Assembly: GCF_003944765.1 (NCBI RefSeq)
Contig: NZ_RWIU01000002.1
Span: forward strand, 1 to 64,000
Reading direction: 5' to 3'
Origin: Hymenobacter perfusus
GTDB lineage: Bacteria; Bacteroidota; Bacteroidia; Cytophagales; Hymenobacteraceae
DNA length: 64,000 nucleotides
A model generated the notes under the pieces. That model saw only the letters and a program-made list of their open reading frames with translations, had not been told where the DNA came from and ran no database searches. Positions within the stretch are counted from its first letter, which is position 1, and each line of letters starts with the position of its first letter. A program made the translations under genes and the position numbers. Positions 25,272-33,620 of this stretch are shown in pieces.

Positions 25272-25943
25272 ATGGTTCGCACGGTTATTTTCGATATGGA
25301 TGGCGTTATCGTCGACACCGAGCCGGTGCACCGCTACGCCTATTTCCGCCACTTCGAGGAACTGGGCATCGGGGTAACGGACGACGAGTACGCGCAGTTC
25401 ACCGGCCGCTCGACCAAGAACGTGTACCAGCACCTGCGCGAAAAGCACGGCCTGCCGCACGAGGTGACTGACCTGGTGATGGGCAAGCGCGAGTTCTTCA
25501 ACCGGGCCTTCGATGAGAAGCCTGATCTGGAGCTGCTCGACGGGGTGCGCCGCCTCATCGAAGACCTGCACCGGCACGGTCTGGAGCTGATTCTGGCGTC
25601 GTCGGCCTCGCACTCCACCATTGACCGGGTGATGCGGCGGTTTGCCCTGGGGCAGTACTTCACGCACCTGCTCAGCGGCGAGGATTTCCCGCGTTCCAAG
25701 CCCGATCCGGCCATTTTCGTCCAGGCCGCCGCGCTGGCCTCGGCCCCGCCCGCCGAGTGCGTGGTCATCGAGGACTCTGCCAACGGCGTGACGGCCGCCA
25801 AAGCCGCCGGCCTCTATTGCATCGGCTACAACAGCATCCACTCGCCCCTCCAGGACCTGAGCCATGCCGACCTGGTCGTGACTCATTTCAACGAGCTGAC
25901 TGCCGCACGCATCGCCACTCTGGAAACGGGGAAGTCTGAATGA
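25272..25943 (+). CDS. HAD-superfamily hydrolase, beta-phosphoglucomutase-like
   Basis: The 223-residue protein starts VIFDMDGVIVDTEPVH with catalytic aspartates D9 and D11. A helical cap follows, then SSASHSTIDRVMRRF with the motif-II serine, and SKPDPAIFVQAA with the motif-III lysine. VIEDSANGVTAAKAAG is motif IV. This pattern fits the beta-phosphoglucomutase/phosphatase branch. The substrate, a sugar phosphate, cannot be named. Its last base pairs run into a family B repeat. Confidence 0.9.
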   Translation: MVRTVIFDMDGVIVDTEPVHRYAYFRHFEELGIGVTDDEYAQFTGRSTKNVYQHLREKHGLPHEVTDLVMGKREFFNRAFDEKPDLELLDGVRRLIEDLHRHGLELILASSASHSTIDRVMRRFALGQYFTHLLSGEDFPRSKPDPAIFVQAAALASAPPAECVVIEDSANGVTAAKAAGLYCIGYNSIHSPLQDLSHADLVVTHFNELTAARIATLETGKSE

Positions 25944-26045
25944 TGTAGAGACGCAATATCTTGCGTCTCGTCGTTGAACGACTAGAGTTGCGCTGATTAA
26001 ACAATACCAGCAACGACGAGACTCCAACTATTGCGTCTCTACATC
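25942..26045. repeat. family B palindromic repeat (TGTAGAGACGCAATA type)
   Basis: GATGTAGAGACGCAATA at the left and its complement at the right end flank an inner pair GTCTCGTCGTT/AACGACGAGAC. Copies lie at 35991-36082 and 37923-38034. Confidence 0.9.
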
Positions 26046-26115
26046 GTTCAGGCCGCACCTGCCAACACGCATTTCTGAAGAGCTGCGCCTTCGCACGCAA
26101 CTCAAAAATACTTTC

Positions 26116-27051
26116 ATGGCCACTTCTTCTCCCGCTGCTCCCGTACCTGTTAGCCCCGCCAAAGCCTGGATTTCGGCGTTTCGGCCGCGCACGTTGCCGC
26201 TGGCGTTGGCCAGCATCATGGCCGGGGGCTTTCTGGCGGCCAGCCACGGCCAGTTTCGGGGTAGCGTAGTCGGGCTGGCGGCCCTCACCACCATCCTGCT
26301 GCAAATCCTGAGCAACCTGGCCAACGACTACGGCGACTCGCAGAACGGCGCCGACAGCGTGCACCGTGAGGGGCCGCAGCGGGCCGTGCAGAGCGGGGCC
26401 ATCACGCCGGCGCAGATGAAGAAGGGCATGGGCCTATTCGGGGCCCTGTCGTTGCTGAGCGGGCTGCTGCTGCTGTGGGTGGCGCTGGGCGCAGCCGGGG
26501 CGTGGGTGTTTCTGGCGTTTTTCGTGCTGGGCCTCTCGGCCATCTGGGCGGCGGTGAACTACACGGCCGGCTCCAAACCCTACGGTTACGCCGGGCTCGG
26601 CGACTTGTCGGTGTTTGTGTTTTTTGGGCTGGTGGGCGTGTGCGGCACGTATTTTCTGCAGGCCGGCACGCTGCCGCTACCGGTGCTGCTGCCCGCCGCC
26701 GCGCTGGGCTGCTTCGCCACGGCCGTGCTCAACGTGAACAACATCCGCGACATCCGCTCCGACGCGCTGGCCGGCAAAATCACCATTCCGGTGCGCCTGG
26801 GGCCGCAGCGGGCCCGCAGCTACCACGTAGTGCTGCTCACGGCCGGCCTAGTGTGCGCCGTGGCCTACGTGCTGCTCACCTACCGCTCGGCGTGGCAGTG
26901 GCTGTTTCTGCTGAGCGCCCCGCTGCTGGTGCGCAACGCCCTGGCCGTGTGGCAGCGCCAAGATAGTATGCAGCTCGACCCGCTGCTCAAACAAATGGCC
27001 CTCACCACGCTGGTGTTCACGCTGCTGTTCGGGCTGGGGCAGGTGCTGTAA
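26116..27051 (+). CDS. menA: 1,4-dihydroxy-2-naphthoate polyprenyltransferase
   Basis: The 311-residue UbiA-superfamily protein has about eight to nine membrane helices. It begins with WISAFRPRTLPLALASIMAG and carries the first aspartate-rich site as NLANDYGDSQNGAD (about 75-88) and the second in NVNNIRDIRSDALAGKIT (about 210-227). It attaches the prenyl chain to DHNA in menaquinone synthesis at the inner membrane. Six bases separate it from the CPCC-family gene, but composition changes sharply there. Confidence 0.94.
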   Translation: MATSSPAAPVPVSPAKAWISAFRPRTLPLALASIMAGGFLAASHGQFRGSVVGLAALTTILLQILSNLANDYGDSQNGADSVHREGPQRAVQSGAITPAQMKKGMGLFGALSLLSGLLLLWVALGAAGAWVFLAFFVLGLSAIWAAVNYTAGSKPYGYAGLGDLSVFVFFGLVGVCGTYFLQAGTLPLPVLLPAAALGCFATAVLNVNNIRDIRSDALAGKITIPVRLGPQRARSYHVVLLTAGLVCAVAYVLLTYRSAWQWLFLLSAPLLVRNALAVWQRQDSMQLDPLLKQMALTTLVFTLLFGLGQVL

Positions 27052-27056
27052 GTGCA

Positions 27057-27527
27057 ATGGAAACTAATGTAGCACAACCACAGGAGCTTCAGCAAAGGCG
27101 GCGGTTTTTCGCGGCTGCTTTGCCGGAAATAGAGTGTTGCCTCGATAAGCCAAAGGATGAAGCAGCGAAACTGAATACCTGTCCCGCTTGCGGCTATCCA
27201 ACACTAAGTGAGCGGGCTGGCTACGAGATTTGCGCCATCTGCGGGTGGGAGGATGACGGGCAGGATGATGCAGCGGCCGATGTGGTTTGGGGCGGTGCTA
27301 ATGGTGGATATTCGTTGTCAGAGTATCGGTTGCGCGTAGCCGAGGAGCTTGCCAGACTTACCGTTGCCTCCGCTACTCTGGAAGCAGAATACAGGAAAAT
27401 TGGCCGCGAATTACGTGCGTTGCAACTACTCATAAACCAGTATCAGGCGGAAATGCAAGACAGCGTTATCCAGCAGGTTTTCGTAGTTATCGGGCTATTC
27501 AGCGAAAGAGTAAGGCCGAAAAAATAG
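27057..27527 (+). CDS. CPCC-family cysteine-rich protein
   Basis: The 156-residue protein has CPACGYPTLSERAGYEICAI followed by CGWEDDGQDD at about residues 42-71, the four-cysteine knuckle of the CPCC family (PF14206-like), and then GGANGGYSLSEYR. A C-terminal helix of about 70 residues follows. A zinc-binding role is likely; no cellular function is known. Base composition is clearly less GC-rich than menA just upstream, which hints at later insertion behind that gene. Confidence 0.8.
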   Translation: METNVAQPQELQQRRRFFAAALPEIECCLDKPKDEAAKLNTCPACGYPTLSERAGYEICAICGWEDDGQDDAAADVVWGGANGGYSLSEYRLRVAEELARLTVASATLEAEYRKIGRELRALQLLINQYQAEMQDSVIQQVFVVIGLFSERVRPKK

Positions 27528-27586
27528 CGGTTTCGCAACCGTACGCAATCAGTTATTGGGTTAATTACCAATCTTAGCAAAGCCCA

Positions 27587-28378
27587 TCAACCAGGCAGAC
27601 CAAGCAGCCAGCGGAGTACCAGTTCCGCATCCTCGCGCCAGGTGGGCTGGCCCAGCATGGCGTGGCTGCGGCCGGGTAGCTCGTGATACTCGATGATGGA
27701 GGCGGGGTGACGGTAGCGGCGGTAGTTGGCGCGGTTGAGGGCGGCGGGCATGATCCGGTCTGTGCCGCCGGCCAGAAACAGCAGCGGCGCGTGGGGCCGC
27801 CGGAAGTTGACGCGCGCCTGCCAGCTGAGCGCGCCCCGAATCGTTCTTTTCGATTCCGGCGCGGCCAGCTTCTCGTAGTACGCCCGTTGGTCGGCCCGGG
27901 GCAGGCCGTTGGCAATGGCGTACTGCCACTGCGCGAAGGTGGGCAGAAACGTCGTCTGTAACGACGAAAACAGCCCCAGCATCGGCAGCACCGCCCGCAC
28001 CAGCGTCCGGCTAGGCACCACCACGCCCAGCGGCGGCGCCGACTCGATGGCCACGCCCGCCGCCACCGTGCCTTGCTGTAACAGCAGCTGCACGATGAGC
28101 CCTCCAAAGGAGTGCCCGATAACGATGGGCGGAGCCGGCAGCTGCGCAATAAAGTCGGTGTACACCTTCAGCACGTCGGCCAGGCTGTTCCGGGCGATGG
28201 GCGAGTGGGGGTGCTGCCCGCGTAGCACTGCCGCCGGGGCCGCCTTGTGGGGCCAGTCGGGCGCGTAGCAGGTGTAGCCTGCTGCTTCAAAGAACGATTT
28301 CCAGTTGTCCCAGCACGCCGCCGTAACAACGGCCCCCGTGATAAAGACGATGGTGGGAGCGGGTGGCGAAGGATTCAT
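27587..28378 (-). CDS. alpha/beta hydrolase
   Basis: The 263-residue product has the fold from TIVFITGAVVTAACWDNWKS, with the nucleophile elbow GHSFGG (about 84-89). The acid is probably in AGGTDRIMP and the catalytic histidine in GRSHAML near the end. There is no signal peptide. ATG 28378 begins just before the first strand; the frame upstream is an unrelated extension toward a family A-like repeat. The substrate is unknown. Confidence 0.88.
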   Translation of the reverse strand: MNPSPPAPTIVFITGAVVTAACWDNWKSFFEAAGYTCYAPDWPHKAAPAAVLRGQHPHSPIARNSLADVLKVYTDFIAQLPAPPIVIGHSFGGLIVQLLLQQGTVAAGVAIESAPPLGVVVPSRTLVRAVLPMLGLFSSLQTTFLPTFAQWQYAIANGLPRADQRAYYEKLAAPESKRTIRGALSWQARVNFRRPHAPLLFLAGGTDRIMPAALNRANYRRYRHPASIIEYHELPGRSHAMLGQPTWREDAELVLRWLLGLPG

Positions 28379-28442
28379 GGGACGAGCAAGCGGAGTGAAG
28401 TATTCATCCGGGAGAAGTTGTTTGCGAAGTACGTAGCCCTTG

Positions 28443-28526
28443 CTGCTGAGCGTAGCCGAAACCTCTTTACCGCTTCGCTGCATAGCTCGGGCGGAGCGGT
28501 AAAGAGGCTTCGGCTGCGCTCAGCGG
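28443..28526. repeat. diverged family A repeat
   Basis: GCTGAGCGTAGCCGAAACCT and its partner ending GGCTGCGCTCAGC give a palindrome related to family A, but with the outer GTCAT lost. Confidence 0.75.
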
Positions 28527-28633
28527 CACGTTCTCCTATGCTTCAAGTATCTTCTGAATGGTTTGTTAAAGAGGGCATTACGGCTCATTCTGGCCGCTGC
28601 GAATATTTATTTTTTCAAAGCTAACAGAAAAAT

Positions 28634-28654
28634 AAACACTGTTCACTACATTTG
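28634..28654 (+). promoter_or_regulatory. promoter and candidate TetR operator upstream of tetR gene
   Basis: AAACACTGTTCA (28634-28645) shares AACACTGTTC with the palindrome at 29327-29337. It touches a TACATTTG -7 element at 28647-28654. A repressor bound there would block the promoter, giving autoregulation. Confidence 0.65.
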
Positions 28655-28681
28655 CAGTGTAATCAAGAAGGATAATCTGCT

Positions 28682-29305
28682 GTGGGCATTGCTGATCGAA
28701 AGTTGCGCGAGAAAACCGAACGCCGCCAAGCTATTCTGGAGGCGGCTTTGCACCTGTTCACGGAGCAGGGCTTTGAGAAGGTGAGCATGCGCAATATTGC
28801 CGATGCCATTGAGTACAGCCCGGCTACTATCTACCTGTATTTCAAGGATAAAAACGAACTGCTGCTGGATCTGCAGACCCAGGGGTTTGGGCAGCTGGCC
28901 CAGGAACTGAAGGTGCTGGAAGCCATAGAACACCCCGCCGAGCAGCTGCGGGCCGTGGGCGAGCAGCTGCTTGGGTTTGCGTTTCGCCACCCCGAGCTGT
29001 TCGAGCTGATGTTTATCATGAACGGCCCGATGGTAGCGGCCCAGGCCTGCGCCGGGGCCAATGCCTGGCCCGGCGGCGGCTCCGCGTTTGCGCAGGTGGT
29101 GAGCATCGTGCAGCGCGGTATTGATACCGGCGTATTCAGGCCGCAAAAGGCTGATAGCGCGGCGCTTATGATATGGGCTAACGTGCATGGACTGGCCGCT
29201 TTACACCTGCGGCAGCGGCTGGTGGTGATGCCCGAGGAGCGCCGCGAGGCGGCCATGCACGAGGCGCTGAACTTATTCCACGAGTTGATCAGAAGGGCGC
29301 TCTAG
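28682..29305 (+). CDS. TetR/AcrR-family transcriptional regulator
   Basis: The 207-residue protein has the N-terminal helix-turn-helix RQAILEAALHLFTEQGFEKV followed by SMRNIADAIEYSPATIYLYF (to about residue 54), the standard TetR pattern. A ligand-binding helical domain follows (TetR_C-like, with HPELFELMFIMNGP). The start is a GTG at 28682. It probably represses itself and the following dehydrogenase genes through the AACACTGTT sites. The ligand is unknown, perhaps a fatty or aromatic compound. Confidence 0.9.
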   Translation: MGIADRKLREKTERRQAILEAALHLFTEQGFEKVSMRNIADAIEYSPATIYLYFKDKNELLLDLQTQGFGQLAQELKVLEAIEHPAEQLRAVGEQLLGFAFRHPELFELMFIMNGPMVAAQACAGANAWPGGGSAFAQVVSIVQRGIDTGVFRPQKADSAALMIWANVHGLAALHLRQRLVVMPEERREAAMHEALNLFHELIRRAL

Positions 29306-29326
29306 CATTTTTTTTGCTCGTTTACT

Positions 29327-29337
29327 GAACACTGTTC
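29327..29337. promoter_or_regulatory. candidate TetR operator before SDR gene
   Basis: GAACACTGTTC is a perfect 11 bp palindrome 22 bases after the tetR stop and 71 bases before the SDR start. Confidence 0.65.
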
Positions 29338-29407
29338 TTTTTATTTTCACTAGTAATAATTCCTGCCAAGCCGGCGGGCCTTTCGCTCACCTCATTTTCC
29401 TTGTTCC

Positions 29408-30163
29408 ATGAAAAAGATTCTGATAACCGGTGGTAGTGACGGCATCGGTCTGGCGGCGGCCCGCCTGCTGGCCGCCGAAGGGGCCGTCCTCACCCTCGTG
29501 GCCCGCAACCCCGCAAAGCTGCAAACGGCCCTGGTGAGCCTGGCCGGCAGCGGCCACAGCGTGCTGGCCGCCGACCTGGCCACGCCGGACGGCATGCACC
29601 TGGTGGCCCGCCACATCGACGAGAACCGTTACGATGCGTTCATCAACAACGCCGGGGCGGGCATCTACGGCCGTTTTGCCGACCTGCCCCTCGATAAGCA
29701 ACTGGAACTGATGCACCTGAACATGGACGCGGAGGTGGTGCTGGCCCACCACTACCTGCGGCAGGCGCGGCGCGGCGACGCGCTGGTGAATACGGCCTCA
29801 ACCGTGGGCCTGACCTCGCTGCCCGGTACGGGCGTGTACACGGCCACCAAGGCCTTTGTGGGCATCCTGAGCGAAACGCTGTGGTGGGAAATGAAGGAGA
29901 GGGGCGTGTACGTGATGAGCTTCAACCCCGGCGCTACCGGCAGCAGCTTCCACACGGCGGCGGGCGGCGGCAACGACAGATTTTCGGCCATGCAAACCCC
30001 GGAGGCCGTGGCCCGGGAGCTGGTGCGGGCGCTGCGCAAGCGCACCCGGCCCCGCGTGGTTTCGGGCGCGATGAACCGGCTGCTCGTGTTCTTCAGCCGG
30101 GCGCTGCCGCGCCGTGCTACCATCAACCTGATGGGCCGCTTCAGCCCCGCCAGCGCGGCCTAG
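29408..30163 (+). CDS. short-chain dehydrogenase/reductase
   Basis: The 251-residue enzyme has the cofactor loop TGGSDGIG (7-14), NNAGAGIYG near 79-87, the catalytic serine in TASTVGL and YTATK with the Tyr-x3-Lys pair. It oxidises or reduces a carbonyl with NAD(P). The C-terminal part from about 195 (TPEAVARELVRALRKRTRPR) resembles SDRs of the DltE/YqjQ type. It follows tetR and precedes a quinone-oxidoreductase-like gene by 39 bases, likely one operon. Confidence 0.9.
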   Translation: MKKILITGGSDGIGLAAARLLAAEGAVLTLVARNPAKLQTALVSLAGSGHSVLAADLATPDGMHLVARHIDENRYDAFINNAGAGIYGRFADLPLDKQLELMHLNMDAEVVLAHHYLRQARRGDALVNTASTVGLTSLPGTGVYTATKAFVGILSETLWWEMKERGVYVMSFNPGATGSSFHTAAGGGNDRFSAMQTPEAVARELVRALRKRTRPRVVSGAMNRLLVFFSRALPRRATINLMGRFSPASAA

Positions 30164-30202
30164 CACCAACGGCTTATTCGCATCCTACCAACGACTTGCA
30201 CC

Positions 30203-31204
30203 ATGAAAGCTTTCGTAGTAACCCGTTACAGCAAAACCGAGAAGCTCCAGCTCACCGACGTTCCCAGGCCCGCCCCGCAGGCCGGCGAGGTGCTGCTGGA
30301 GGTACACGCCACCGGCCTCAACGTGCTGGATGCCAAAGTGCGCAACGGGGAGTTTAAGCTGATTCTGCCCTACAAGCCGCCGTTTGTGCTGGGCCACGAC
30401 GTGGCGGGCGTGGTGGCGGCCGTGGGCGCGGGCGTGAGCCAGTTCAAGATCGGCGACGAGGTGTACGCCCGCCCGGCCGACCAGCACATCGGGACCTTTG
30501 CTGAGTTTGTGGCCGTGCCGCAGGCCGACGTGGCCCGCAAGCCCGCTAACCTGAGCATTAACGAGGCCGGGGCCGTGCCGCTGGTGGCCCTCACGGCCTG
30601 GCAGGCGCTGGTGGAAGTGGCCCAGCTCAAAAAAGGTCAGAAGGTGTTCATTCAGGCCGGCTCGGGCGGGGTGGGTACCGTGGCCATTCAGCTGGCCAAA
30701 CACCTGGGGGCTTACGTGGCCACCACCACCAGCGCGGCCAACGCCGACTGGGTCAAGCGCCTGGGTGCCGACCTCGTGATTGACTACAAAACCCAGGACT
30801 TCGAAACCCTGCTCAGCGGCTACGACGTGGTGCTCAACAGCCAGGACACCCCGACGCTGCAAAAGTCGCTGCGGATTCTGCGGCCCGGTGGCGTGGCCGT
30901 GTCCATCACCGGCCCGCCCGATGGCACGTTTGCCCGCGCGGCGGGGCTGCCGTGGTACCTGCGCCTGGTGTTCGGCCTGCTGAGCTTCGGCATCCGCCGC
31001 CAGGCCCGCAAGCTGGGCGTGCGCTACACCTTCCTGTTTATGCGGGCCGATGGCCGGCAGCTGGGCGAAATCACCCGGCTCATCGAAGCGGGCATCATCC
31101 GGCCGGTGGTAGATAAGGTTTTCCCCTTCGCCCAAACCAACGAGGCGCTGGCCTACGTGGAAAGCGGCCGGGCCAGGGGCAAAGTGGTGGTGCAGGTGCA
31201 ATAG
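30203..31204 (+). CDS. NADP-dependent oxidoreductase, MDR family without zinc
   Basis: The 333-residue medium-chain protein has a GroES-like N-terminal half with GHDVAGVVAAVGAGVSQF (about 64-81) and a Rossmann half with VFIQAGSGGVGTVAIQLAKH (about 150-169). Zinc-ligand cysteines are absent, as in quinone oxidoreductases and enoyl reductases. It probably reduces an enone or quinone. It shares the TetR-linked cluster with the SDR upstream. Confidence 0.9.
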   Translation: MKAFVVTRYSKTEKLQLTDVPRPAPQAGEVLLEVHATGLNVLDAKVRNGEFKLILPYKPPFVLGHDVAGVVAAVGAGVSQFKIGDEVYARPADQHIGTFAEFVAVPQADVARKPANLSINEAGAVPLVALTAWQALVEVAQLKKGQKVFIQAGSGGVGTVAIQLAKHLGAYVATTTSAANADWVKRLGADLVIDYKTQDFETLLSGYDVVLNSQDTPTLQKSLRILRPGGVAVSITGPPDGTFARAAGLPWYLRLVFGLLSFGIRRQARKLGVRYTFLFMRADGRQLGEITRLIEAGIIRPVVDKVFPFAQTNEALAYVESGRARGKVVVQVQ

Positions 31205-31318
31205 CACCGGCGCACCTGCCGGGGCACCAGCTCACCACACTTCCGGCGGCGGGCAGTGCTGTCAGGAGTAGCACGAATACCTGCTGTTACGCAGGACTTT
31301 AGCTGCAACGGCGTTGGG

Positions 31319-31409
31319 GCAGTAGCGCGAACTTTGTGGCTCGCGTCCCCGCGCTACTAACGCCACTCCAACCGCGCGGAGACGCGAACTACAAAGTTCG
31401 CGCTACTGC
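31319..31409. repeat. family C palindromic repeat (GTAGCGCGAACTTT type)
   Basis: GCAGTAGCGCGAACTTTGT at the left pairs with ACAAAGTTCGCGCTACTGC at the right. A second copy is at 43746-43840, and an isolated GTAGCGCGAA fragment is at 40021. Confidence 0.9.
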
Positions 31410-31475
31410 CGCTGCGTGGCAGAGGTAAATGCTTGTCAAACAGAAATTTAAATACTTGTTAATTTTCCTGACCAC

Positions 31476-32210
31476 ATGAATATTTCCAACCAAACCGTCC
31501 TCATCACCGGGGGCGGCTCCGGCATCGGCCTGGCCATTGCCAAAACCCTCACGGCCACCGGCAACCGCGTTATTCTGGTGGGCCGCAACGAGGCCAAGCT
31601 GCGCAAAGCCGCCGAACAGGTGCCCGGCGCGGCCATCATCACGGCCGACGTGAACAGCGCCGCCGACGTGAACCGCCTGGTGCAGCAGGTGCAGGCCCAG
31701 TTCGGCGACCTGAGTGTGCTCATCAACAACGCGGGGCAGGCTTCGGCTTACCAGCTGGTGGCCGGGGCCAACGCCTTCGAGAAGGCCAGCGCCGAAATGA
31801 ACACCAACTACCTGGCCCTGATTCGCCTGACGGAGCTGCTGCTGCCGGTGCTGAGCGCCCAGCCCACGGCGGCTATTATCAACGTCACGTCCATCGTGGC
31901 CTACGTACCGTCGGTAGGCGGACCTACGTATTCGGCCAGTAAGGCCGCCGTGCATTCCTACACGCAGTCGTTGCGCCATACGCTGAAGGCCACCAACATC
32001 CGGGTGTTCGAGCTGCTGCCGCCGCTGGTAGATACCGAGTTTTCGGCCGAAATCGGCGGGGCCAACGGTATTCCGCCGCAGCAGGTGGCCGATGAGCTAC
32101 TGGCCGGCCTCGCCCACGACGACGACGAAATCCGGGTGGGCCAGACGGCCCAGGTCTACGAGCTGGAGCGGGCGTCGCGGGCCGATGCTTTTGCGCTGGT
32201 GAACAGTTGA
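31476..32210 (+). CDS. DltE-like short-chain dehydrogenase
   Basis: The 244-residue SDR has TGGGSGIG (about 11-18), NNAGQAS near 86-92, the serine in INVTSIVAY, and YSASKAAVHSYTQSL with the catalytic Tyr-Lys pair. The closing LLPPLVDTEFSAEIGG stretch is typical of DltE/oxidoreductases often found next to TetR regulators. It stands apart from the TetR group by 271 bases and a family C repeat, so co-regulation is uncertain. Confidence 0.88.
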   Translation: MNISNQTVLITGGGSGIGLAIAKTLTATGNRVILVGRNEAKLRKAAEQVPGAAIITADVNSAADVNRLVQQVQAQFGDLSVLINNAGQASAYQLVAGANAFEKASAEMNTNYLALIRLTELLLPVLSAQPTAAIINVTSIVAYVPSVGGPTYSASKAAVHSYTQSLRHTLKATNIRVFELLPPLVDTEFSAEIGGANGIPPQQVADELLAGLAHDDDEIRVGQTAQVYELERASRADAFALVNS

Positions 32211-32237
32211 AGCTACCCGGCCTGCTACATAGGGTAG

Positions 32238-32291
32238 CCACCACAGACCGCGCCCCGACTACGCAAGTAGCCGGGGCGCGGTCTGTGGTGG
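32238..32291. terminator. terminator-like long hairpin
   Basis: CCACCACAGACCGCGCCCC pairs with GGGGCGCGGTCTGTGGTGG around a short loop. It lies after the SDR gene and facing the Met-rich gene. No T-run follows. Confidence 0.7.
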
Positions 32292-32334
32292 CAAGGAGCT
32301 TCCGGCGTGGCAGCAGCCGGCAGGCGGGACGTGG

Positions 32335-32658
32335 TTACATCTTGTCCATTTTGTGGTCGGCCATTTTAGCTTTGGGGGCTTTCTTGGCGGTTTTTGCCGA
32401 ACCCATCTTGCCGGTAGCCATCTTGCCATCGGCCATTTTCCCGTCAGCCATCTTGCTGTCGGTCATCTTTCCGTCCGACATCTTACCATCAGCCATCTTT
32501 CCGTCGGCCATCTTGTTGTCGGTCATTTTATCGGTTTTCATCTTATCGCCCTGCATTTTGTCGCCCTGGGCTAGGGCGGGGGCGGGCAGGAGCGTGCTGA
32601 GGCAGAAAGCGGCGACGAGCAGCAGGGAGCCGGGGGCGAAGAACAGGTTGGTACGCAT
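32335..32658 (-). CDS. secreted Met/Lys pentapeptide-repeat protein (MrpX-like)
   Basis: The 107-residue protein has a Sec signal (cleavage near ALA-QG, 30/31). The mature part is mostly pentapeptides of the form x-D-G-K-M, such as KMADGKMADGKMSDGKM, with 14 methionines in about 75 residues and no cysteine. Length and style recall the periplasmic methionine-rich MrpX and MXKDX pentapeptide proteins, which serve as sacrificial oxidant traps renewed by a methionine sulfoxide reductase. The residue order differs from MXKDX. It has its own TGTAAGG-N16-GTCTATC promoter, shared with the molybdoenzyme operon. Function is inferred. Confidence 0.8.
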   Translation of the reverse strand: MRTNLFFAPGSLLLVAAFCLSTLLPAPALAQGDKMQGDKMKTDKMTDNKMADGKMADGKMSDGKMTDSKMADGKMADGKMATGKMGSAKTAKKAPKAKMADHKMDKM

Positions 32659-32705
32659 GGGGAAGAGGGGAAAAGTGAAACGTGAAACATATGTGGTGTT
32701 GCCCG

Positions 32706-32735
32706 GATAGACGCCGCCCGGCGGCGGTCCTTACA
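32706..32735 (-). promoter_or_regulatory. ECF-type promoter of the Met-rich gene
   Basis: On the minus strand TGTAAGG (32729-32735), a 16-base spacer, and GTCTATC (32706-32712). The same pair and spacing recur at 34961-34990 and 35022-35051. The predicted leader is about 40 bases. Confidence 0.75.
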
Positions 32736-32774
32736 GCAGGCGCAGAACTTTTTTTGGCAGCGGCCGAGGCCCGA

Positions 32775-33620
32775 TTACCATTCCACGGCCACCCCAAACG
32801 TGAGTTGCTGGCCCGAGTACACGTTGCGCAGCCGGCCGAAACCGGTGGCCCAGTCGGTGGTGAGGCGCAGGTGGCGGGTGGCCTCGAAGCTCACGCCCAG
32901 CCCTGCCGTGGAATACGCCACGCCCTCGCCTAGCCCGATGCTGCCCGGCCGGTTAGGGTCGGGTGGGCGCACGTTGTCGAGGGTGCGGAACGTGGCCGTC
33001 AGCCAGGCTTTTTTCCGCAGGTGGTAGCCGGCCTGCGCCCCGTAGCTGTACTGGCTGGTGAAGCCGGCGGTGCGCTGGTTGTAGCCCGCTTCCACCGTGA
33101 AAAAGGCCGGCCAACGGCTCAGGCTGTGCGAGAGGGCCGCCCGCGTCCAGACGTTCCACTCCCCGTCGCCGGTGGGCAGGGCCACGAATACGCGCGGGTC
33201 GGTGCGGTCGAAGCCGCGGGCGCGCGGGTTGCCCAGCGGCGCTTCCACGCTCAGGCCCACGGCCAGCGGCCAGGCCCCGCGCAGCAGCCCGTAGCGCAGG
33301 CCCACTTCCGGGTCGCCAACGCCCCGGCCTGGCGTGACGGTAGCGTAGGCGGCGCGCCGGAAAACCGGAAAGTTGAGGGTGGACTCTAGGCGGTCGGTGA
33401 GGCCGTACTCGGCGTAGAGGCTGTATACCTGCTGCCGAAACCGGGCCGTTTCGATGGTGGGGCCGCTGAGCGGATGGTAGCGCGTGGTGCTGACGGTGGT
33501 TAGGCCGGCCTTGGCGTAGCCGCGCTTCTTTTTGCGCGTCCAGCCGCCACCGGCTTGGGCCTCGGCCGCGAGCAGCAGCGCGGCGGCCAGCAGCCACCCG
33601 GCGCGGGCGGCGCGTCTCAT
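32775..33620 (-). CDS. outer-membrane beta-barrel protein
   Basis: The 281-residue product has a signal peptide (to about residue 24) and alternating strands rich in aromatic and glycine residues, ending AVEW with a terminal aromatic residue, as in outer-membrane barrels. EYGLTDRLESTLNFPVF and GDPEVGLRYGLL recall the MetA-pathway/transporter-like barrel family. The substrate is unknown. Its ATG overlaps the stop of the DM13 gene as ATGA, so the two are translationally coupled. It belongs to the minus-strand stress operon. Confidence 0.8.
   Translation of the reverse strand: MRRAARAGWLLAAALLLAAEAQAGGGWTRKKKRGYAKAGLTTVSTTRYHPLSGPTIETARFRQQVYSLYAEYGLTDRLESTLNFPVFRRAAYATVTPGRGVGDPEVGLRYGLLRGAWPLAVGLSVEAPLGNPRARGFDRTDPRVFVALPTGDGEWNVWTRAALSHSLSRWPAFFTVEAGYNQRTAGFTSQYSYGAQAGYHLRKKAWLTATFRTLDNVRPPDPNRPGSIGLGEGVAYSTAGLGVSFEATRHLRLTTDWATGFGRLRNVYSGQQLTFGVAVEW

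Noticed and set aside
25141..25377. Open frame of 78 codons in the large palindrome
   Set aside because: It runs through an inverted repeat and into the HAD gene in another frame, with no protein-like pattern.
28646..29188. Minus-strand open frame opposite the TetR gene
   Set aside because: The plus-strand protein has a clear TetR helix-turn-helix and a promoter; the opposite frame has no family features.
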